Below, one piece after another: positions 8,491 through 18,305 of a stretch of DNA of 64,000 bases; the stretch's first letter is position 1, and each line of letters starts with the position of its first letter. The stretch spans positions 98,968 to 162,967 of the forward strand of contig CAJTLJ010000003.1 in NCBI GenBank assembly GCA_910577475.1, written 5' to 3'. A model generated the notes under the pieces. That model searched no databases. It had not been told where the DNA came from and saw only the letters and a program-made list of their open reading frames with translations. Source of the DNA: an uncultured Alistipes sp. (GTDB lineage Bacteria; Bacteroidota; Bacteroidia; Bacteroidales; Rikenellaceae). Position numbers and translations under genes: made by a program.

Positions 8491-9450
8491 ATGCAAAAAA
8501 AAGTTGTCATCCTGGGCGGAGTGGGTTTGATCGGCACCCACCTCTGCAAAAAGATTCTCGACCGAGGCGACCAGGTCTATTGCGTCGACACGCGCGAACT
8601 CTCCGCATCGCCGCTGCTGCGCGACTGGGAGCAACACGGAAATCTCCACTACGTCCGTCACAACGTCGTCAGCCCCTTCACTATCCGCTGCGACGAGATC
8701 TACAACCTCTGCGCGCCCATCCGGCTCAACTACGACCGGCAGCTGCCCGTCGAGGCCTTCAAAACCTACCTCCAAGGTTCGATCAACACGCTCGAAAACG
8801 CCCGTGCGGAGTTCGCCAAGGTGGTCTACGCCTCGTCGAGCGCCGTCTATAATCCCAACCCGCGGATCGAATTCGACCCCCGGAACGCCCAGAGCGCCTC
8901 GGGCGAAGGGATTCGCGCCGCCGAGATGATCCACCACGCCTACTTCAACGAATACGGCGTCGATGCCCGCATCGCCCGCATCTTCAACGTCTACGGCCCG
9001 GGGGCAGATGTCAACGACCGCCGCGTCGTGATGCGCATGATCTCCGCGGCGCTCCAGAACCGCCCCATCACCATCTTCGGCAGCGGCGAACAGCTGCGCA
9101 CCTTCTGCTGGGTGGGCGACATCGTGAACGGACTGATCTCCCTGATGGGTGCAGCTCCCGACCCGGCCCTGCGCACGGTCGATCTGGGCGGCGACACGGA
9201 GATCACGATTCGGGCGCTGGCGGAGAAGATCGTAGAGCTGACCGGCAGCCGGTCGCATATCAACCACGTGGGCGTGCGCTTCGGCGATGCCCGCAGCCGC
9301 CATCCCAACCTCTCGGCAGCCACCCAGGAGCTGAACTGGAAGCCGCAGACGGGACTGGTCGAAGGCTTGCGGCGCACGATCGAATACACGGAAAAGGCGT
9401 TGGCGGCCTATGCAGGCGCCAACCGGAGCTGGATCGAGATCTACGGATAA
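8491..9450 (+). CDS. NAD-dependent epimerase/UDP-xylose-synthase-like protein lacking YxxxK
   Basis: A 319-residue extended-SDR protein most like UDP-glucuronate decarboxylase. The Rossmann GGVGLIG is at residues 9-15, and ASSSAVYNP stands where the usual STSEVYGDP is found. In the helix normally reading YDEGKR this protein reads SGEGIR: Ser137 replaces the catalytic Tyr and Ile141 the catalytic Lys. The ARIFNVYGPG and substrate-loop motifs are kept. The fold and cofactor site look intact, but normal SDR chemistry is unlikely. It could be a binding, scaffold or regulatory homologue. It follows radA by 44 bases and converges with the alkylation-repair gene with only 6 bases between. Confidence 0.85.
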   Translation: MQKKVVILGGVGLIGTHLCKKILDRGDQVYCVDTRELSASPLLRDWEQHGNLHYVRHNVVSPFTIRCDEIYNLCAPIRLNYDRQLPVEAFKTYLQGSINTLENARAEFAKVVYASSSAVYNPNPRIEFDPRNAQSASGEGIRAAEMIHHAYFNEYGVDARIARIFNVYGPGADVNDRRVVMRMISAALQNRPITIFGSGEQLRTFCWVGDIVNGLISLMGAAPDPALRTVDLGGDTEITIRALAEKIVELTGSRSHINHVGVRFGDARSRHPNLSAATQELNWKPQTGLVEGLRRTIEYTEKALAAYAGANRSWIEIYG

Positions 9451-9456
9451 CGGAGG

Positions 9457-10089
9457 TCAGTCGAGCAGAAACTCGAGCTCTCCGCGCACGAAGCGGCCCG
9501 CCTCGTTGTCGGGCAGAAGCCGGAGCCAGCCGGCGAAACTGGGCTCCGAGGCGATCGAACAGCCGTAGGCGACCGCCGCCCGGGCGATGTTGCGGTCGTC
9601 GGGAAACCGGAGCAGCGCACCGGCGGCACGGGCCGCCGTCTCGTCGGGTCGGCCGGCCCGGATACGGGCCAGCGCCATCAGGGCCGCATAACAGGCCTGC
9701 GACGATCCTTCGGTCAGCCAGCGGTCGGACAATGCCTGCGACACTTCGCCGCCGCACCGGCTCAACAGCCGCAAGGCCAGTTCGTCGAGCAGTTCGAGCG
9801 TGGGCTCTCCGGAGAGCCAGAAATCGAGGTCATCGGGGGTAACGGAGCCCGGATCGGCAATCGAAAGAGCCGCCATCCGGAGCTCCCGCACCTGCTGAAG
9901 CCAGAGGAAACGGGCAAAAGCGTGGTCCTGCCCCGCCTCGGCGGCGATGGCCCGGATCGTCGGGATGCTCACACCGTAATTGAGCATCCCCTTCACGCCG
10001 GCCCGCTCCATCGCCTCGACGACGGCGCCGTTCATTTCGCGTCTCAGACGCCCCAGCAGGGCGGTCATTCGGGAGGTATGGTCTGCCAT
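9457..10089 (-). CDS. DNA alkylation repair protein (AlkD-like HEAT repeats)
   Basis: A 210-residue all-helical protein matching the DNA alkylation repair family (AlkC/AlkD type), whose members remove bulky or cationic alkylated bases using HEAT-like repeats. Visible hallmarks are the opening helix followed by NYGVSIPTIR and LWLQQVRELRMAAL, typical of this family. I could not assign the catalytic Asp/Trp with certainty. The gene lies 8 bases after DUF4831 on the same strand and is the distal gene of that unit. Confidence 0.8.
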   Translation of the reverse strand: MADHTSRMTALLGRLRREMNGAVVEAMERAGVKGMLNYGVSIPTIRAIAAEAGQDHAFARFLWLQQVRELRMAALSIADPGSVTPDDLDFWLSGEPTLELLDELALRLLSRCGGEVSQALSDRWLTEGSSQACYAALMALARIRAGRPDETAARAAGALLRFPDDRNIARAAVAYGCSIASEPSFAGWLRLLPDNEAGRFVRGELEFLLD

Positions 10090-10097
10090 AGCCCGGT

Positions 10098-10988
10098 CTA
10101 TTTACGACGCGGCAGCTGCACGCGCACCGAAGTGCCGAACTCGAACAGCGGCAGCGTCCGCTCGGCCAGCAGGCTGTTTCCCGTCCGCACGGCACAGACC
10201 GAGGGGGCAGCCACGCGGCACACGACAACATCGGAACTCTTCTCGGGAGCCGCCTCTATCGCAAACGGCTCGCCGGGGGTGATCTCCAGCAGAATCATCT
10301 CGCCCGAGAGGTCGCTCTCGGGGAGCAGTCCGTCGCTCTCGCTGAAGCGGGCGACGATATAGCGGCGCTCGGCCGGCCGCGGAGCAACCAGCACCCGGCG
10401 GGTCTCGGTCGTCACGGTGCGCTTGCCCAGAAAGAGCTCCAGCAGCGCCTGCTCCTGACTGTCGATTGCAGCCAGAGCGGCCTTAAGCCCCTCGCCGAAG
10501 ACATTTTCGCCCGCCTCGCCGGTAATCAGGTCCAGCCGGCTGCGGCGCAGCGCGAAGATGCGGTTGGCGGCCTGCTCGGCAGCCTGCTCGGCCGAGGGCT
10601 GGATGATCTCGGTGCGGTCGACGGAAAGCACGGCGAATTCGCCCCCCTCGTCGCCGTAGGAGACGGTGCGGCTTTCGTCCGCCGCCAGCGGTGCGGCGAC
10701 GAATCCGTTCTCGTCGAACAGCGCGACATCGGCTCCGCGAAGCGTATGGATCGTCTTGTCGGAGAAGGGGGCGCGCAGTCCCAGGTATTTCAGGGCATAA
10801 CGGGCATAGGGCCCCGCCTTCACGGTTTCGCATTCGACGGTGAGATCGACGGCCAGCGTCGTATGGGGACGGTTGTAGACCATGCCTCCGTCACGCTCCT
10901 GAAGCCCCTCGATCTCCACATAGCGGCTCTGCGCCGAGAGCATGCAGGCCGAAAGCAGCAAACTGCCGAGTAAAACGATTCGTTTCAT
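10098..10988 (-). CDS. DUF4831 family exported protein
   Basis: A 296-residue protein with a signal peptide (residues 1 to about 20, ending SAQS) and the conserved start of DUF4831, including VYNRPHTTL and the segment GPYARYALKYLGL. The family is nearly confined to Bacteroidota and has no assigned function; periplasmic or outer-membrane location is inferred from the signal. It has the best-defined promoter in this part of the window (11014-11044) and heads a two-gene unit with the alkylation-repair gene. Confidence 0.85.
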   Translation of the reverse strand: MKRIVLLGSLLLSACMLSAQSRYVEIEGLQERDGGMVYNRPHTTLAVDLTVECETVKAGPYARYALKYLGLRAPFSDKTIHTLRGADVALFDENGFVAAPLAADESRTVSYGDEGGEFAVLSVDRTEIIQPSAEQAAEQAANRIFALRRSRLDLITGEAGENVFGEGLKAALAAIDSQEQALLELFLGKRTVTTETRRVLVAPRPAERRYIVARFSESDGLLPESDLSGEMILLEITPGEPFAIEAAPEKSSDVVVCRVAAPSVCAVRTGNSLLAERTLPLFEFGTSVRVQLPRRK

Positions 10989-11013
10989 CTCTTCACGATT
11001 TCTATTATACAGA

Positions 11014-11044
11014 CAAATGTACGATTATTTCGCACGAAATCAAA
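11014..11044 (-). promoter_or_regulatory. Promoter TTTG-N19-TACATTTG upstream of DUF4831
   Basis: The -33 TTTG (plus-strand 11041-11044) and the -7 TACATTTG (11014-11021) match the Bacteroidota primary-sigma consensus with exact 19-bp spacing. The -33 box overlaps the stop codon of the upstream methyltransferase gene. Confidence 0.82.
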
Positions 11045-11738
11045 ATTTCAGATAAAAATCGGACGTCAGGGCCCGGTATTCGGGCGTGAAGCATTCGGGC
11101 GCCGTCTGCACGGTCAGCACGGCGGTCTGCGGAAAGCACTCCGAGGGCTGGCGTCCGAAGAGCATCAGCGACCGCCTCACGCCGCTGTGGGGCGTGGTCC
11201 GCACGTCGGTCCGGGCCGTGAGCCACAGCGACCGAGCGGCCAGCATCCGAAACCGGCGCGCCTCCTCGGCCGGCAGGATGACGGCGAAGCGTCCGTCCGG
11301 CGCCAGCAGACGGTCGACCGCATCGAGCAGATCGACGAAGGGGAGCGATGCGGTGTGCCGCGCCGTCGTGCGGGCGGCATCCGGCGAAGGCAGGGAGTTG
11401 TCGTAAAACGGCGGATTGGAGACGATCAGGTCGAACGGCCCGTCCCCGAACTCCTGAACGGGCGAACAGACGGTCCCGATCCTATGGCCCCAGGGCGAGG
11501 CGTTGGCATTCTCCCGCGCCTGCCCCACGCAGTCCGGATCGACGTCGAGCGCCGTTATACGGGCCGCGGTCGTCCGCTGGGCCAGCATGAGCGCAATCAA
11601 ACCGGTACCGGTGCCCACGTCGAGCACCCGCCGGTCCGCATCCCGCACGGGGGTCCAGGCACCGAGCAAAACGCCGTCCGTGCCCACCTTCATGGCGCAC
11701 CGGTCCTGCCCGACGGAGAACTGTTTGAATCGGAACAT
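11040..11738 (-). CDS. trmN6: tRNA1(Val) (adenine37-N6)-methyltransferase
   Basis: SAM-dependent methyltransferase that modifies A37 of tRNA-Val. Motif I VLDVGTGTGLIAL is at residues 38-50 and the N6-adenine catalytic motif NPPF at 108-111. The frame is open further upstream, but the ATG at 11738 opens with MFRFKQFSVGQDRCAMKVGTD, the conserved N-terminus of this family, and gives 232 residues, the usual length. It is the last gene of the coaE-folP-lolD run and starts 5 bases after the preceding gene. Confidence 0.92.
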   Translation of the reverse strand: MFRFKQFSVGQDRCAMKVGTDGVLLGAWTPVRDADRRVLDVGTGTGLIALMLAQRTTAARITALDVDPDCVGQARENANASPWGHRIGTVCSPVQEFGDGPFDLIVSNPPFYDNSLPSPDAARTTARHTASLPFVDLLDAVDRLLAPDGRFAVILPAEEARRFRMLAARSLWLTARTDVRTTPHSGVRRSLMLFGRQPSECFPQTAVLTVQTAPECFTPEYRALTSDFYLKF

Positions 11739-11743
11739 AGCGA

Positions 11744-12517
11744 TCAGGGTTTGAGCATTCCGGATATCCCCGCCCCGAAGAGGGCGAAATCGTAACGCAC
11801 GGGATCCTCGGCGTGGAACCTCCGCAGAGCGGCCGTCACCTCCTCGACAGCCCGCCAGTCGTTTTGCCGACGGTTCAGCAGCCCCAGTTCGCGAGCCATG
11901 TTGCCGGAGTGGAGGTCCAGGGGCAGATAGAGGGCCGACATGGGGATCGACGGCCAGAGACCGAAGTCGACGCCCCGGCCGTCGCGGCGCACCATCCAAC
12001 GCAGAAACATGTTCAGCCGTTTGCAAGCTGCTCCCCGCTCCACCGAGGAGAGGTGCTTCTCGCAGCGCGGCGCATGATCGCAGGCGAAGAATTCGCGCCG
12101 GAAATCGGCCAGCAGGGCCGGAATGCTCCCCAGCTCCCGATAGCGGCTCTCGAAATAGCCGCCCAGCGAACCGAACCGTTCGCAAAGACCGCGCAGGGCC
12201 CGGATGAAGTCCAGCAGATCGCCGCCGTTGAAAGTGCGGTGGACGAATCCGGCGAACCGGTGCAGCTCCCGCTCCGACGCCGAGCGGACGAACGCGGCCG
12301 GTGCATCGTCCATGCAGTGCATCATCCGCCGGCCGTTGCGGACGATGACGGGGCGAGCCCCCCAGGCAATCGTAGCGGCGAGAAAACCGGCGATCTCGAT
12401 ATCCTCCCGCTCCGTAAAGCCGTGAGGCACCGAAACGGGGTCGTCCGCGATGAACTCGGGACGGTTGTAACGGTCGTAAAGCCCCTCCAGCAACTCGAAC
12501 AGCTCCCCGTGCTCCAT
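11744..12517 (-). CDS. TIGR02757 family protein
   Basis: A 257-residue protein of the TIGR02757 family, conserved in Bacteroidota and delta-proteobacteria and of unknown function. Recognised from the N-terminal ADDPVSVPHGF followed by DIEIAGFLAATIAWG, and the RLNMFLRWMVR motif in the second half. That motif and the helical character recall HhH-GPD-type DNA glycosylase folds, a weak resemblance only. It abuts lolD without a gap. Confidence 0.85.
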   Translation of the reverse strand: MEHGELFELLEGLYDRYNRPEFIADDPVSVPHGFTEREDIEIAGFLAATIAWGARPVIVRNGRRMMHCMDDAPAAFVRSASERELHRFAGFVHRTFNGGDLLDFIRALRGLCERFGSLGGYFESRYRELGSIPALLADFRREFFACDHAPRCEKHLSSVERGAACKRLNMFLRWMVRRDGRGVDFGLWPSIPMSALYLPLDLHSGNMARELGLLNRRQNDWRAVEEVTAALRRFHAEDPVRYDFALFGAGISGMLKP

Positions 12518-13163
<646 letters not shown>

Positions 13164-13171
<8 letters not shown>

Positions 13172-13991
13172 TCCTTTCGCGATTAAAGATTTCAAAAATG
13201 CGCACCGTGTCGACCGCCTCCTTCACGTCGTGCACCCGGAGCATCGAGGCCCCCTGCCGCAGCGACTCCCAACCCAGCGCAACGGTCCCGGCCAGCGATT
13301 CGGCCGGCGTACAGTCCAGCGTCTTATAGATCATAGATTTGCGGGAGAGCGCCGAGAGCACCGGACAGCCCAGCCCGCAGAGCCGGTGCAGCCCGCCCAG
13401 CAGTTCGTAGTTCTGCTCCAGCGTCTTGGCGAATCCGAATCCGGGGTCGAGCACGATCTGCCGGATTCCCTTCCCGCGCAGCTCCTTCAGGCGGAGCCGG
13501 AAGTAGTCGACCACGTCGCCCACCACGTCGGCATATTCCGTCAGGCGCTGCATGGTCGCCGGCGTACCGCGCATGTGCATGGCGATGTAGGGCAGCTGCA
13601 GCTCGGCTGCCGCATCGACGATAGCCGGGTCCAGCCCTCCGGCCGAGATGTCGTTCACGACGACCGCACCGAATTCGGCGACGACCCGTCTGACGATCTC
13701 GCCCCGGAACGTGTCGACGGAGACCGGCATGGCGGGCAGCCGGCGGCGGATCACCTCCAGCGCCCGCGCCACGCGGGAGAACTCCTCCTCCGCGGAGACG
13801 TCATCGGCTCCGGGTCGCGAGGAGTAGCCCCCGATGTCGAGCATATAGGCCCCTTCGTCGGCTGCCGTCATCGCCCGGCGCTCGATCTCCGCCGCAGTAA
13901 AGGTCCGGCTGCCGGCGTAGAACGAATCGGGGGTGACGTTGACGATGGCCATCACCCGGGGGCGGGTCAGGTCAAGTATTTCGGGATTCAT
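13164..13991 (-). CDS. folP: Dihydropteroate synthase
   Basis: Folate pathway enzyme that condenses 6-hydroxymethyl-7,8-dihydropterin pyrophosphate with p-aminobenzoate; the sulfonamide target. Conserved motifs are all visible: NVTPDSF near the N-terminus, DIGGYSSRPGAD, SVDTF, NDISAG, MHMRGTPATMQ and LDPGFGFAKT. 275 residues is normal. It overlaps coaE by 20 bases upstream and lolD by 8 bases downstream, indicating translational coupling. Confidence 0.96.
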
Positions 13992-14565
13992 GTCGGAAAA
14001 GTTTATCCAGTTGTTCGACGGCCGCCTGCGTATCGGCCTCCACGATGTTCACCAGGCAGTAGTCCGCCCGTTCACGCAGAAAATCGTCGCTCTCCTGAGC
14101 GGCCATCCGGCTGCGCACGGCCGCTTCGTCCACCCCGTCTCGGCGGCAGGTCCGCCCGATGCGCAGGGATTCGGGGGCGAGCACGGCGACCGTCCGGTCT
14201 ACCTCGCGGTCCAGCCCCGACGAGAAGAGAATCGCACTCTCCAGCACTACATAGTCGCCCGACTGACGTCCGGCCCACGCCCGGAAATCGGCGATGACGG
14301 CCGGGTGTACGATAGCATTCAGCCGCCGCAGCCGCTCGGGGTGTCCGAAGACCTCCTGCGCCAGACGCGGGCGGTTCAGCCCCTCCGCCGTATAACACTC
14401 CCCGCCGAACGCCGCGACGATCCGCGCCCGGAGGTCGGGATCGTCGTTCATCAGCCGCTTCGCCTCGCGGTCCGAGTCGTAAACCGCCGCGCCGCAAGCG
14501 GCAAAAAGGCGGCAAACCGTCGATTTGCCGCTGCCTATCCCTCCCGTGATGCCGACCTTAATCAT
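13972..14565 (-). CDS. coaE: Dephospho-CoA kinase
   Basis: Last step of coenzyme A synthesis: phosphorylates the 3'-hydroxyl of the dephospho-CoA ribose. The P-loop GITGGIGSGKST is at residues 5-16, with YDSDREAKRLM and the lid-region RLRRLNAIVHP typical of CoaE. 197 residues is normal. Start and end overlap neighbouring genes. Confidence 0.96.
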   Translation of the reverse strand: MIKVGITGGIGSGKSTVCRLFAACGAAVYDSDREAKRLMNDDPDLRARIVAAFGGECYTAEGLNRPRLAQEVFGHPERLRRLNAIVHPAVIADFRAWAGRQSGDYVVLESAILFSSGLDREVDRTVAVLAPESLRIGRTCRRDGVDEAAVRSRMAAQESDDFLRERADYCLVNIVEADTQAAVEQLDKLFRHESRNT

Positions 14566-14956
14566 GATTCTCGGGGACGGGTATTTCGGGCACGGCCCCG
14601 ATCGAGGAGACCTTCACATCGCTGAAGCGAACCGCGATGGCGTGTTGCAGGGACTGGGGGTCGATGATGAGCATCCCCTCGTGCCCCTCCTCGCGCGACT
14701 TCTTGTACTTGAGCTCCGAGAGCGGGATCTTCACCGACTTGCCCAGGCTGGTGTGGTAGCTCACCAGATTGGTCCCCACCCCCTCGAAGATGCAGGCCAC
14801 CTTGTACTTTTCACCGTCCGTATTGATCGAGACGACATATTCGGTCGTGTAGGTATAGCTCAGTTTCGCGATATACCAGAGGATGAACGAAGCGACGAGC
14901 ATCACCAGAAAGACCGGCGATACGTAACGGTGCAGCCACCGGAGAAATGTTTCCAT
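14558..14956 (-). CDS. Single-pass membrane protein of unknown function upstream of coaE
   Basis: A 132-residue protein with one N-terminal transmembrane helix (about 14-32, rich in Val/Leu/Ile) and a C-terminal extracytoplasmic domain of beta character. In many Bacteroidota a YbbR/CdaR-like protein sits just before coaE; this gene has that position and topology but is much shorter, so the relation is only suggested. The longer reading begins with TTG at 14971; I chose the ATG at 14956 because a -7 box ends 26 bases upstream. It overlaps coaE by 8 bases and opens the six-gene run down to trmN6. Confidence 0.75.
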   Translation of the reverse strand: METFLRWLHRYVSPVFLVMLVASFILWYIAKLSYTYTTEYVVSINTDGEKYKVACIFEGVGTNLVSYHTSLGKSVKIPLSELKYKKSREEGHEGMLIIDPQSLQHAIAVRFSDVKVSSIGAVPEIPVPENHD

Positions 14957-14981
14957 AGTCGAAAAATCCAAATCTTTCCCG

Positions 14982-14989
14982 CAAAGTTA
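14982..14989 (-). promoter_or_regulatory. -7 box TAACTTTG of the coaE-folP-lolD-trmN6 run
   Basis: A full TAnnTTTG match 26 bases upstream of the first ATG, directly beside the secDF terminator. No TTTG lies at -33. Confidence 0.6.
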
Positions 14990-15028
14990 AAAAAATAAAA
15001 CGGACTACCGCAAGCGGCAGTCCGTTTT
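14990..15028 (-). terminator. Terminator of secDF
   Basis: Arms 14997-15011 and 15014-15028 form a long stem with one mismatch and a tight GCAAGC apex. On the minus strand it runs into TTTTATTTTTTT. Confidence 0.88.
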
Positions 15029-15047
15029 ATTCGGATGATCCGGTTTT

Positions 15048-18041
15048 TTACTCCTTTCCGTCCGTCTCCTTCTTCGACATCAGGTCGTAGGCAATAGGCG
15101 TTGCGACGAATACCGAAGAGTAGGTACCGACGATGACACCGACCAGCAGGGCGAAGATGAAGCCGCGGATGGTCTCGCCGCCGAAGAGGAAGATAGCCAG
15201 CAAGGTCACCAGCGTCGTGCCCGAGGTGTTGATGGTACGCGACAAGGTCGAACAGATGGCGTTGTTGATATTGTCGCGGAAATTGCGCTTCGGATAGAGC
15301 GTGATGTACTCGCGGATACGGTCGAAGATCACCACCGTATCGTTGATCGAGTAGCCGATCAGGGTCAGGATGGCGGCGATGAAGGCCTGGTTCACCTCCA
15401 GCGCGAAGGGCATCAGACCGTAGAAGATCGAGAAGAGACCGATCACCACGATCGAGTTGTGGGCCAGCGCCAGCGTGGCGCCCGTAGCCCACTGCCACTT
15501 CTTGAAGCGGAAAGCGATGTAGAGACCGATAGCCAGCAGCGAGAAGAGCACCGAGTAGATGGCGTTCCAGGTCATGTCCTTCGCAATCGAGGGACCGATC
15601 TTGTCGGCCGAGATGATACCGTTCTGGTCATCCTGCGTGAAGCGGAAGCTGTCGAACGAGATATCGTAGGAGTAGAGCGGCTTGAGGGCGTTGTAGATGA
15701 TCTCGTCGACCTCGGCCGTGGTCTCCTCCGACGTATCGTCGAACTTGTACTGCGTCACGATGCGCATCTGGTTCTCGGAACCGTACTGCTTCACCTCGCA
15801 GCTCACCGAAGCGGCATCGCCGTCGACGAAGGCTCCGTCCAGTGCGGCGCGCACGTCCTCGGCCTGCACGGGCTTGTCGAAGCGGATGGTGTAGGCGCGG
15901 CCGCCGGTGAACTCGGTGCCCAGGTTGAGGCCGCGGACGGCGAACGAGACGAGCGACAGGACGATCACCGTACCGGAAACGATATAGGAGATCTTGCGCT
16001 TGCCCACGAAATCGAACTTGACGTTGGCGAGGAAGTTCTCCGACCACTTGCGCGAGAAACTGATCGAACCCCACTTGCCGACGATCCACTCCAGCACCAG
16101 ACGGGTGATGAAGATCGAGCAGAAGAGCGAGGTGATGATACCGATAATCAGCGTGGTGGCGAAGCCCTGAACGGGACCCGTACCGAAGATGAAGAGGACG
16201 ATACCGGTGATGATGGTCGTCAGGTTACCGTCGATGATGGCCGAGTAGGCGTTCGAGAAACCGTCCTTGATGGCCGAGCCGAGGCCCTTGCCGCCGCGGA
16301 GCTCCTCCTTGATACGCTCGTAGATAATCACGTTGGCGTCGACGGCCATACCCATCGTCAGCACGATACCGGCAATACCCGGCAGAGTCAGCACGGCGCC
16401 GAACGAGACGAGGAAGCCCATCAGCAGGAAGACGTTGGTCAGCAGTGCGAAGTCGGCCACCCAACCTGCGGACTTATAGAACAGACCCATGTAGAGCAGC
16501 ACGAGCAGGAAGGCGATGGCGAACGAGAGCAGACCGGCATTGATCGACTCCTGGCCCAGCGACGGACCGACGACCGTATCCTGAATGATCCGTGCGGGAG
16601 CGGGCACCTTACCCGACTTCAGCACGTTGGCGAGGTCCTTCGCCTCCTGGATGGTGAAGTTGCCGGAGATCTCGGAGCTGCCCTCGATCTTGCCGCGCAC
16701 CACGGGAGCCGAATAGACGTAGCCGTCCAGCACGATGGCGATGCAGCGATTGACGTTCTCGCCGGTCAGGCGGGCCCACTCCTGCATGCCCTCGGAGTTC
16801 ATGTTCATCGAGACGCGAGCCTCGGCACCGCGCTCGGCATAGCTCTCGCGAGCGTCGACGACCACGCTGCCGTCCAGCGGAGCCTTGCCGTCGGCCGACT
16901 CCACCTTGATGGTATAGAGCGCGAAGCGGCCGTCCATCTGCGGATCGCCCTTCACGGCCCACTTGAACTGTACGTCGGCGGGGAAGAGCTCGCGCACCTG
17001 CGGCATCGCCAGATAGCGGTCTACGGCCGGCATGTCGGCTGCATAGGCGGCACCGATCACGGCTCCGCCGGCGAACTGCGGGTTGAGCAGAGCCAGCAGC
17101 GGATTGCGCTTCGGATCGATCGTCGCAGCGGCAGCGACCTCCTCCTCGGTGACCTCGGTAGCCTTGGCAACCTCCTCCACCAGATCGGTGGCCGGGGTCT
17201 CGGCGGCCGTCTCCTCGGACTCGACGATCTCGGCAGCCTGCTCCTCCTCGCTGTTGAGCTGACGGATCAGCTCGTCGGCACGGGCCAGAGCGGGATGCAA
17301 CTCCACACCGTTGTAGGTCGTCCAGAACTCGAGCGATGCGGTACCCTGAAGCAGCTTGCGCACGCGCTCGGGCTCCTTCACGCCGGGCAGCTCGACCAGA
17401 ATGCGGTTCGAGTTGGGCAGACGCTGGATGTTGGGCTGCGTCACGCCGAAGTGGTCGATACGGCTGCGCAGGACGTTGAACGAAGCGTCGATGGCGTCGC
17501 TCGTCTCCTGACGCAGGATCTTCTCGACCTCGCTGTCGGTGCTGTTGGGGTTGATATCCTTCCTATCGGGGCTCACGAAGATCGAGGCCAGCGAAGCGCC
17601 GTTCGAATTGGCCTTGAACGCCTTGACGAAAGCTCCGATGAAATCGCCCTCGCCGCTCTTTTCCGCCTCTTTGGCAGCTGCGATGGCAGCCTCGAAAGCG
17701 GGATCGTTCTGGCTCTCGCCGGCCAGCGCCTTCACAACGTCGCCGACCTGAACCTCCAGCATGACGTTCATACCGCCCTTCAGGTCCAGACCGAGGTTGA
17801 TCTCCTTCTCCTTGCACTCCTTGTAGGTGTAGGCCTGGAATCCCAGGTTGTAGACCGGCTGATTCTCCAGCGAATCGAGATAGTGGCGCACCATCGAGTC
17901 GCGCACCTCAACCTCATACCCTGCGGCATACTTCTCGGCGGCCTTCTCCACGCTTCGTGTCTTGAACGAGAACGAAAGCTGGAAGACGCAGGCCAGCGCC
18001 AGAAGCACCGCAACCAATTTAATTGCTCCTTTACTTTGCAT
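15048..18041 (-). CDS. secDF: Protein translocase subunit SecDF (fused)
   Basis: A 997-residue fusion of SecD and SecF, the proton-driven RND-type factor that pulls proteins through SecYEG on the periplasmic side. Visible are the N-terminal signal-anchor, the SecD motif NLGLDLKGGMNVMLEV, the P1 head domain, an Ala/Glu-rich insert (about 270-320), the SecD membrane block with GMAVDANVIIYERIKEELR, and the SecF block with GYSINDTVVIFDRIRE. Fusion into one chain is usual in Bacteroidota. It has its own canonical promoter with a leader of about 80 bases, and a terminator. Confidence 0.97.
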   Translation of the reverse strand: MQSKGAIKLVAVLLALACVFQLSFSFKTRSVEKAAEKYAAGYEVEVRDSMVRHYLDSLENQPVYNLGFQAYTYKECKEKEINLGLDLKGGMNVMLEVQVGDVVKALAGESQNDPAFEAAIAAAKEAEKSGEGDFIGAFVKAFKANSNGASLASIFVSPDRKDINPNSTDSEVEKILRQETSDAIDASFNVLRSRIDHFGVTQPNIQRLPNSNRILVELPGVKEPERVRKLLQGTASLEFWTTYNGVELHPALARADELIRQLNSEEEQAAEIVESEETAAETPATDLVEEVAKATEVTEEEVAAAATIDPKRNPLLALLNPQFAGGAVIGAAYAADMPAVDRYLAMPQVRELFPADVQFKWAVKGDPQMDGRFALYTIKVESADGKAPLDGSVVVDARESYAERGAEARVSMNMNSEGMQEWARLTGENVNRCIAIVLDGYVYSAPVVRGKIEGSSEISGNFTIQEAKDLANVLKSGKVPAPARIIQDTVVGPSLGQESINAGLLSFAIAFLLVLLYMGLFYKSAGWVADFALLTNVFLLMGFLVSFGAVLTLPGIAGIVLTMGMAVDANVIIYERIKEELRGGKGLGSAIKDGFSNAYSAIIDGNLTTIITGIVLFIFGTGPVQGFATTLIIGIITSLFCSIFITRLVLEWIVGKWGSISFSRKWSENFLANVKFDFVGKRKISYIVSGTVIVLSLVSFAVRGLNLGTEFTGGRAYTIRFDKPVQAEDVRAALDGAFVDGDAASVSCEVKQYGSENQMRIVTQYKFDDTSEETTAEVDEIIYNALKPLYSYDISFDSFRFTQDDQNGIISADKIGPSIAKDMTWNAIYSVLFSLLAIGLYIAFRFKKWQWATGATLALAHNSIVVIGLFSIFYGLMPFALEVNQAFIAAILTLIGYSINDTVVIFDRIREYITLYPKRNFRDNINNAICSTLSRTINTSGTTLVTLLAIFLFGGETIRGFIFALLVGVIVGTYSSVFVATPIAYDLMSKKETDGKE

Positions 18042-18126
18042 TTTGCGTTAAAAATTTGTTGTTATTTTTTATTGTTTTCGTGTCAATAAAAGTTCGCTTA
18101 CGGACACAATAAGGTCTATAAGCGCA

Positions 18127-18157
18127 CAAAGATAGAAAAAAAAGCGGGAACAGCAAA
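18127..18157 (-). promoter_or_regulatory. Promoter TTTG-N19-TATCTTTG of secDF
   Basis: The -33 TTTG (18154-18157) and the -7 TATCTTTG (18127-18134), read on the minus strand, have exact 19-bp spacing. The expected start is near 18120, leaving an AT-rich leader of about 80 bases. Confidence 0.83.
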
Positions 18158-18252
18158 AGAGAACGGGAAAAAGTTATGCCTAAAAAAGGCAGTCCAACAT
18201 TCGAATTTTCCGCATTTTCGTTCCGCGGACGAAGGCGCGGCCGGGCGACACG

Positions 18253-18283
18253 AAAAAAAACCGGAGCGGTTCGCCGCTCCGGT
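18253..18283 (-). terminator. Terminator with TTCG tetraloop
   Basis: Arms 18260-18269 and 18274-18283 form a perfect 10-bp GC-rich stem closed by TTCG, followed on the minus strand by eight T residues. It ends the small HTH gene. Confidence 0.92.
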
Positions 18284-18305
18284 CTAAGACGAAAGTAAAA
18301 CGGAG

